A stretch of 47,307 nucleotides of DNA. It comes from Paenibacillus cremeus. GTDB lineage: Bacteria > Bacillota > Bacilli > Paenibacillales > NBRC-103111. Made by a program: the position numbers and the translations under genes. The stretch lies in the NCBI RefSeq assembly GCF_007786445.1, contig NZ_VNJI01000059.1, positions 1 to 47,307 of the forward strand, read 5' to 3'. Below the pieces are notes generated by a model. That model saw only the letters and a list, made by a program, of their open reading frames with translations, ran no database searches and was not told the DNA's origin. Below are positions 42,771 through 47,307 of the stretch, piece by piece; positions within the stretch are counted from its first letter, which is position 1; every line of letters starts with the position of its first letter.

Positions 42771-43576
42771 ATATGGCTGCCTACCTATCCGTCTGGAAGC
42801 TGCGTTTTATCATGGGCCTGCAGTACCGTGCAGCCGCCTTGGCCGGCATGGCGACTCAGCTGTTTTTTGGCTTCATCTTCATCATGATATTTGTGGCGTT
42901 CTACAGCCAAGGCACGGGGCAGGCCCCCATCTCGCTTCCGAACCTTGTTGCTTATGTGTGGCTTCAGCAGGTGTTCCTCACCTTTATTATGCTGTGGTTC
43001 CGCGACACGGAAATTTTTCAGCTGATCACAAGCGGCAACATTGCGTATGAGCTGTGCAGACCGTGCGGCATCTACCCGTTCTGGTTCGCCAAGCTGCTGG
43101 CTCAGAGACTTTCGAGCGCTATCCTCCGCTGCTTTCCGATTCTCATCATCGTGTTCATTTTGCCGGAGCCTTACCGGATGACCCCGCCCCCAACGCTCTA
43201 CTCATTCGTGTTATTTCTCATCACGCTCGTGCTCGGATTGCTCGTCATTGTCGCCATCTCCATGTTAATTTACATTTCCGTGTTCTGGACCATGTCTCCT
43301 ACGGGCTCAACGCTGCTCATCGCGGTGGCCGGTGAATTTTTGGCGGGGATGATCATTCCAGTTCCGCTGATGCCCTCTTGGATGCAGATGATCACCTATC
43401 TGCTGCCGTTTCGCTGGACGGCGGACTTTCCGTTCCGCGTGTACTCAGGGCAAATCCCGCCGGTCGACGCGCAATGGGGAATTCTCGTACAGCTGCTGTG
43501 GCTTGTTGTGCTGGTAGCCGTCGGACAGTGGTGCTTAAAACGGGCGCTGCGGCAAATTGTGGTTCAAGGAGGCTAA
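42767..43576 (+). CDS. ABC-2-type transporter permease 1
   Basis: 269 residues, six helices. Starts within the ATPase stop (ATGA), so coupled. Helices and the SGNIAYELCRPCGIYPFW cytoplasmic segment fit the ABC-2 permease family that comes in pairs with COG4586-type ATPases (from memory of the family). Forms the membrane channel with the product of the gene at 43582. Confidence 0.85.
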   Translation: MNMAAYLSVWKLRFIMGLQYRAAALAGMATQLFFGFIFIMIFVAFYSQGTGQAPISLPNLVAYVWLQQVFLTFIMLWFRDTEIFQLITSGNIAYELCRPCGIYPFWFAKLLAQRLSSAILRCFPILIIVFILPEPYRMTPPPTLYSFVLFLITLVLGLLVIVAISMLIYISVFWTMSPTGSTLLIAVAGEFLAGMIIPVPLMPSWMQMITYLLPFRWTADFPFRVYSGQIPPVDAQWGILVQLLWLVVLVAVGQWCLKRALRQIVVQGG

Positions 43577-43581
43577 AGCTT

Positions 43582-44364
43582 GTGAGCTTATATTTCAAAT
43601 ATTTGTCCATTCACTTCAAATCCCAGCTGCAGTACCGAACCTCGTTTTGGCTGTTGACCTTTGGACAGTTTTTTATCCCCTTCACGGTATTCGCCGGGCT
43701 GTACTTCATGTTTAAACAGTTCGGACAGCTGCGAGGGTGGACGTTCTTCGAGGTGGCGTTGTGCTTTGCGGTCGTCGGGATGGCGTTTTCGCTTGCCGAA
43801 TGCTTTTCGCGCGGGTTTGATATGTTCTCCAGTCTCGTGGGCGGCGGCGATTTCGACCGTCTGCTGGTGCGTCCGCGAAGCACGGCACTTCAGGTGCTGG
43901 GCTCCAAGTTTGAGTTTACCCGCTTCGGGCGCTTGTTCCAAAGCTCCATCGTGCTAGGGTGGGCCTTGCTGAATTTACCGGTCGTTTGGACCGTGCCGAA
44001 GGTGATTACGTTAGTGCTAATGATTGTGTGCGGCGTGCTCATTTTTACGGGAATTTTCATGCTTGCTGCGACGCTGTGCTTCTGGACGATTCAAGGGCTG
44101 GAGGTAGCCAACATTCTGACGGACGGCGGCCGGGAGATGGCGAAATACCCGCTCAACATCTATGAAAAATGGGTCACCTTATTTTTCACCTTCATCATCC
44201 CTTTTGGCTGTGTCAGCTACTTGCCGCTCATGTATTTGCTGGATAAAACGCAGGGAGGCGGGGTCTGGTATATGCTCATGCCGCTGGCCGGCGTGCTGTT
44301 CATTCTACCATGCCTGCTGGTGTGGAACTTTGGCGTGCGGCATTACCGCTCAACAGGATCATAA
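43582..44364 (+). CDS. ABC-2-type transporter permease 2
   Basis: 260 residues from GTG 43582, nine bases after CAAGGAGG at the end of the previous gene; a longer upstream frame overlaps the previous permease and is rejected. SRGFDMFSSLVGGGDFDRLL and RPRSTALQVLG form the conserved cytoplasmic loop of this permease type. Third gene of the exporter operon; a terminator follows. Confidence 0.85.
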   Translation: MSLYFKYLSIHFKSQLQYRTSFWLLTFGQFFIPFTVFAGLYFMFKQFGQLRGWTFFEVALCFAVVGMAFSLAECFSRGFDMFSSLVGGGDFDRLLVRPRSTALQVLGSKFEFTRFGRLFQSSIVLGWALLNLPVVWTVPKVITLVLMIVCGVLIFTGIFMLAATLCFWTIQGLEVANILTDGGREMAKYPLNIYEKWVTLFFTFIIPFGCVSYLPLMYLLDKTQGGGVWYMLMPLAGVLFILPCLLVWNFGVRHYRSTGS

Positions 44365-44370
44365 TGACTC

Positions 44371-44405
44371 AAGGGCTCCGGCATTCGCACGGGGCCCTTT
44401 CTTTA
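44371..44405 (+). terminator. Terminator of the ABC-2 exporter operon
   Basis: AAGGGCTCC (44371-44379) pairs with GGGGCCCTT (44391-44399), followed by TCTTTAT. Confidence 0.7.
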
Positions 44406-44442
44406 TGCGGCTAATCTATTAACCCTGTCAAAGCGAATGCAA

Positions 44443-44459
44443 GATTCATATATTGAATC
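44443..44459. promoter_or_regulatory. Inverted repeat upstream of the collagen-like gene
   Basis: GATTCA-TATAT-TGAATC is a perfect inverted repeat about 28 bases before the start codon, overlapping a possible -10 (CATATATT). A plausible regulator site; a sporulation-type -10 is possible but no matching -35 is clear. Confidence 0.4.
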
Positions 44460-44487
44460 ATCTGGACAAGAAAGGGGGGGACATCCT

Positions 44488-44913
44488 ATGAAAAAACTAG
44501 TTCGTATTAGTGGCTATGGCTTCGGCTACGATCCTTTCTATGGCTGTAAAAACAAGAAAGAAGATCACAACAAATGTGATGACAAGAAGAAGGACGAAGA
44601 CAAGAAAAAATGTGATCACGACCACGACGAAAAATGTGATTGCTGCGACAAGTGTAAGCATCGCAGTTCTCGTGGATCGCATGGCTCTCGTGGAACCGGC
44701 GGTACACGCGGATCTGGTGGAACTCGCGGATCTGGTGGCACTCGTGGAACTGGCGGTACTCGCGGATCACGCGGTAGTCACGGAACCCGTGGCACTCGCG
44801 GAACTCGCGGAACTCGCGGAACTCGCGGTACCCACGGAACTCGTGGTACCCGCGGAACTCGTGGTAATCGCGGTACTCGCGGTAACCGTGGCACACGCGG
44901 CGGCAAGCGCTAG
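44488..44913 (+). CDS. Cys-rich protein with collagen-like Gly-X-Y tail
   Basis: 141 residues from ATG 44488, seven bases after AGGGGGGG. The N-terminal about 60 residues are rich in Lys, Asp, His and seven Cys (CDHDHDEKCDCCDKCKH), a likely metal-binding or disulfide module. From about 63 it is 26 Gly-X-Y triplets, mostly Gly-Thr-Arg with Gly-Ser-Arg, Gly-Ser-Gly and Gly-Asn-Arg variants, ending GGKR. No proline and no signal peptide. Strongly cationic. Spore coat or exosporium collagen-like proteins are the nearest idea, but the composition is unusual. Single-gene unit with its own terminator. Confidence 0.75.
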   Translation: MKKLVRISGYGFGYDPFYGCKNKKEDHNKCDDKKKDEDKKKCDHDHDEKCDCCDKCKHRSSRGSHGSRGTGGTRGSGGTRGSGGTRGTGGTRGSRGSHGTRGTRGTRGTRGTRGTHGTRGTRGTRGNRGTRGNRGTRGGKR

Positions 44914-44932
44914 GTGCAGCTGCCTGAACGTC

Positions 44933-44970
44933 AAGAAACCGTCTGGGATTTTTCCCGGACGGTTTCTTTT
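44933..44970. terminator. Bidirectional terminator
   Basis: AAGAAACCGTCTGGGA (44933-44948) pairs with TCCCGGACGGTTTCTT, one mismatch or wobble, with flanking T/A tracts. Lies between the collagen-like gene and the convergent aldo-keto reductase. Confidence 0.88.
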
Positions 44971-44989
44971 GCCTTCATGCCAAACCAAC

Positions 44990-45931
44990 TTATCCCTGCA
45001 AAATCGCTTCAATCGCGCTAAGCACATCCGACGACAACTCGATGCCGACGGCGGCGCAATTTTCTGTGACCTGCTCCGGGCGGCTTGCGCCGACCAGGGC
45101 GCTGGCGACATTGCTTTGACGCAAAATCCAAGCGAGCGCCAGCTGGGACACCTGGATACCGAGCTCATCCGCCACGCGGCTTAGCTGCTCTACTTTTTGC
45201 AGTGCGGCGTCATTCAGGCGCTTCTCATCCCAGTTTTTACTGGCGGCACGGCTATCCGCAGGGATGGGCTGACCGATGCGGTATTTCCCTGTGAGCAGAC
45301 CTTGTGCGAGCGGGGAGAAAACGACCTGCCCGAAGCCTTTGCTCAGGCCGAGCGGAATAATTTCCTTTTCGATGTAGCGGTTGAACATGTTGTACACCGG
45401 CTGGTTGACGATCAGCTTGTCCAATAGCAGGCGATCGGCAATTGCATACGCGTCGACGATTTGAGCCGGTGTCCATTCGCTAACGCCAATGTACAGCACC
45501 TTACCTTGGGTTACGAGATCGTCGAGGGCGCGGAGCGTTTCTTCCAGCGGCGTCTCCGGATCATAACGGTGGCAGTAATAAATATCGATGTAATCGGTGC
45601 CCAAACGCTTCAAGCTCGCTTCACACTGCTCCATAATGTGCTTGCGGGACAAACCGCGATCATTCGGGCCTTCGCCCATTTTATTGAATACTTTGGTGGC
45701 CAGCACATAAGAATCTCGATTGTAGGCGGACAGCGCTTTGCCCATCACCTTTTCCGCTTCGCCCCGTTCATACATATTGGCTGTGTCAAAGAAATTCACA
45801 CCGAGATCATATGCCTGCTCAATCGAACGGACCGCTGGATCATCGCCAACATAACCGCCGTACGTGAGCCAGCTGCCTAAGCTGATTTCGCTGACCTTCA
45901 AGCCGCTGTTGCCTAGCTTCCGATATTTCAT
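44990..45931 (-). CDS. Aldo/keto reductase
   Basis: 313 residues, (beta/alpha)8 NADPH-dependent reductase. Catalytic Asp and Tyr in FDTANMYE, Lys in LATKVF and His in YCHRYDPETP are present. C-terminal LVGASRPEQV is the cofactor-phosphate region. Similar to voltage-gated-potassium-beta/YajO-type members. AAGGAGG nine bases before ATG. Promoter on the minus strand at 45977-46006. Divergent from a second reductase of the same superfamily. Confidence 0.9.
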   Translation of the reverse strand: MKYRKLGNSGLKVSEISLGSWLTYGGYVGDDPAVRSIEQAYDLGVNFFDTANMYERGEAEKVMGKALSAYNRDSYVLATKVFNKMGEGPNDRGLSRKHIMEQCEASLKRLGTDYIDIYYCHRYDPETPLEETLRALDDLVTQGKVLYIGVSEWTPAQIVDAYAIADRLLLDKLIVNQPVYNMFNRYIEKEIIPLGLSKGFGQVVFSPLAQGLLTGKYRIGQPIPADSRAASKNWDEKRLNDAALQKVEQLSRVADELGIQVSQLALAWILRQSNVASALVGASRPEQVTENCAAVGIELSSDVLSAIEAILQG

Positions 45932-45976
45932 AGGATGAGCCTCCTTGGTAGGTTCGTAGAATGGTATTCCGTTTCT

Positions 45977-46006
45977 ATTATAGATAAAAGGGGCCGGAAC
46001 ATGTAA
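45977..46006 (-). promoter_or_regulatory. Promoter of the minus-strand aldo/keto reductase
   Basis: On the minus strand TTACAT (46006-46001), an 18-base spacer and perfect TATAAT (45982-45977), about 46 bases before the start codon. Confidence 0.55.
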
Positions 46007-46060
46007 GGACTGAAAAGTTATTGATTTAGTTACCTTGAAGTTAGTGACTATTAGAATGTA

Positions 46061-46074
46061 ATAACACGTGTTAT
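46061..46074. promoter_or_regulatory. 14-bp palindromic operator overlapping a -10 box
   Basis: ATAACACGTGTTAT is a perfect palindrome whose right end overlaps TATAAT (46072-46077). MarR- or TetR-type repressors bind such sites. It probably controls the reductase at 46129; no good -35 is seen. Confidence 0.5.
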
Positions 46075-46128
46075 AATGTGGTTATTGGGCCTAACCCCAA
46101 CCATTTGAAGGGAGCATGATGAAGTACG

Positions 46129-47097
46129 ATGTCTTGGAATTCAAACCGGTACGATAAAATGCAATACCGCAGCTGCGGCAAGTGGGGCTTGAAGCTGCCC
46201 GTCATTTCACTGGGGGCATGGCAAACGGTAGGCGGCTACGAAGAGGAGGAGGCAGCGAAAAAGGTGTTCTATGCTGCGTTTGAAGCGGGCATTACACACT
46301 TTGACTTCGCCAACAACTATGGTTCACCGGCGGGGAGTGCAGAGGTACTCGGCGGGAAAATTTTACGGGAGCTGCCTCTGGACGAAATCGTCATCGCCAG
46401 CAAAGCGGGGCACCGCATGTGGCCGGGACCCTACGGCGATTGGGGCAGCCGCAAGTATATCATCGCCTCCTGCGATCAAAGCCTGAAGCGGATGGGGATC
46501 GATTATTTCGATATTTTTTACCATCATCGTCCGGACCCGAACACGCCGCTGGAAGAGACGCATGGCGCGCTCGAAACGCTGATCCAGCAGGGCAAAGTGC
46601 TGTACGCCGGGGTATCCGGCTTTTACTCGCCGGAGCGGAGCGCGGAAACGGTTCAGCTGAGGGAGCGGAAGAACTGGTCACCGCTGACCGTGCAAATGAA
46701 CAACTACAGCCTGTTCAATCGGAAGCTGGAAGAAGGCTTGAAGGACACGGCTGCAGAGCACGGGATCGGACTTTTGGCATATTGCCCGCTGGCGCAAGGA
46801 CTCTTGACGAACAAATACTTGAACGGCATTCCAACCGATTCCCGCGCAGGGAAAAACAAGCTGAAGCCGCCGACCGAGGATGAGCTCAGGAAGATCCGAT
46901 TGCTGGACGAGGTAGCGGCAGCGCGCGGGCAAAGCTTGGCGCAAATGGCGATGGCCTGGATTCTGCGCTTGAAGGAAATGACCTCTGTCGTCACGGCGGT
47001 ATCCAGTCTAAAGCAGCTGGAGGACAGCTTAAAGCTGCTGGACAACATGGAGTTCAGTGAGGATGAGCTGCGGCGGATTGATTCCATTTTGCAGTAG
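46129..47097 (+). CDS. Aldo/keto reductase (YghZ/MgrA-like)
   Basis: 322 residues. The N-terminal NRYDKMQYRSCGKWGLKLP matches YghZ-type reductases (glyceraldehyde-phosphate or methylglyoxal reduction). FDFANNYG (Asp, Tyr), IASKAGH (Lys) and FYHHRPDPNTP (His) give the tetrad. The best ribosome site (GAAGGGA, about 46107) actually serves a 13-codon frame from ATG 46116 that overlaps this start out of frame, so translation may be coupled to it. A terminator follows. Confidence 0.88.
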   Translation: MSWNSNRYDKMQYRSCGKWGLKLPVISLGAWQTVGGYEEEEAAKKVFYAAFEAGITHFDFANNYGSPAGSAEVLGGKILRELPLDEIVIASKAGHRMWPGPYGDWGSRKYIIASCDQSLKRMGIDYFDIFYHHRPDPNTPLEETHGALETLIQQGKVLYAGVSGFYSPERSAETVQLRERKNWSPLTVQMNNYSLFNRKLEEGLKDTAAEHGIGLLAYCPLAQGLLTNKYLNGIPTDSRAGKNKLKPPTEDELRKIRLLDEVAAARGQSLAQMAMAWILRLKEMTSVVTAVSSLKQLEDSLKLLDNMEFSEDELRRIDSILQ

Positions 47098-47116
47098 ACG
47101 AGCTTGCTATACAAGG

Positions 47117-47150
47117 AACAGTCTGCCAGGGCGGCGGGCTGTTTTTTTTC
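47117..47150 (+). terminator. Intrinsic terminator
   Basis: AACAGTCTGCC pairs with GGCGGGCTGTT (G-T wobbles), followed by eight T residues, after the aldo/keto reductase. Confidence 0.85.
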
Positions 47151-47185
47151 TACAGCGGAATAACTATACGACTAAAGGTTTTCGC

Positions 47186-47234
47186 CCCCTGTTTATCGAA
47201 GTAATTAGGTAACCATTACTTTAATAACAGGGGT
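47186..47234. repeat. Long compound inverted repeat before a transposase start
   Basis: CCCCTGTTTAT-CG-AAGTAAT (47186-47205) faces ATTACTT-TA-ATAACAGGGG (47215-47234) around a 9-base loop; one base is unpaired in the left arm. It directly precedes the transposase-like start at 47240 and may be an insertion-sequence end or a hairpin limiting its expression. Confidence 0.6.
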
Positions 47235-47239
47235 TTCTA

Positions 47240-47307
47240 ATGCGTCCAAAAGATCGAATTGTGCCTGAAAAAACTATATATTTTCGACCTGAAATTACGA
47301 ACTGCCC
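47240..47307 (+). CDS. Transposase-like N terminus (partial at window edge)
   Basis: ATG 47240 opens a frame that runs off the right edge, 22 codons. It reads MRPKDRIVPEKTIYFRP and then EITNCP, an opening seen in some transposases that continue into a CPxCG zinc ribbon. The zinc ribbon itself is cut off. No clear ribosome site. Family uncertain. Confidence 0.4.
   Translation, partial: MRPKDRIVPEKTIYFRPEITNC

Overview
The window reads as part of a Firmicutes chromosome, most likely Paenibacillus or a close relative (inference). The reasons are strong Gly-rich ribosome binding sites, frequent GTG/TTG starts, lipoprotein sugar-binding proteins with LplB/YtcP-type permeases, a membrane-anchored AraC-type sensor, copper-amine-oxidase-like stalk domains, and an HtrA/foldase pair typical of Gram-positive envelopes. 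No rRNA, tRNA or CRISPR array is visible. Transposase fragments lie at both edges (2-73 and 47240-47307).

Layout. 364-2279: two tandem paralogues that look like prokaryotic pentameric ligand-gated ion channel (Cys-loop superfamily) subunits. 2418-6826: operon of a class I glutamine amidotransferase-type gamma-glutamyl hydrolase, aldehyde dehydrogenase, glutamine-synthetase-like ligase and short-chain dehydrogenase, which fits degradation of an amine or amino-alcohol through gamma-glutamylated intermediates. 7232-10255 (minus strand): membrane protein, sulfatase, AraC regulator. 10560-17238: Gfo/Idh/MocA oxidoreductase, sugar-type ABC importer (binding protein and two permeases), PhyH-type dioxygenase and an SDR. 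17340-19707: LOG-family hydrolase and a second sulfatase.

19815-23056 is an envelope protein-quality-control block: htrA, a PpiC-type foldase and a 32-residue membrane peptide. Three promoters here share an almost identical four-copy 11-bp direct-repeat operator placed at the same distance from the -10 box. 23107-24003 is an HSL-type esterase. It is followed by a 13-copy, 51-bp tandem repeat array (24140-24803) and the decayed 3' end of a gene.

25005-35275 is a pectin-utilisation locus: secreted pectate lyase lipoprotein, membrane AraC sensor-regulator, two permeases and a binding protein, a large toroid-like putative lyase, and an oligogalacturonate lyase. A third sulfatase lies convergent to it beside the remnant of an SGNH hydrolase. 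Neither importer has its own ATPase, so a shared MsmX-type ATPase encoded elsewhere is expected.

37080-47097 holds a stalk-domain secreted protein; an operon preceded by a structured leader with a terminator (secreted metallo-beta-lactamase-fold protein, EF-hand membrane protein, HupE/UreJ-like protein); an ABC-2 exporter (ATPase and two permeases); a small Cys-rich protein ending in 26 collagen-like Gly-X-Y triplets; and two divergent aldo-keto reductases.

The strongest candidates for something little described are the tandem channel subunits, the shared 11-bp-repeat stress regulon with its small membrane peptide, the leader RNA at 38650-38763, the 51-bp array and the cationic (Gly-Thr-Arg)n protein.
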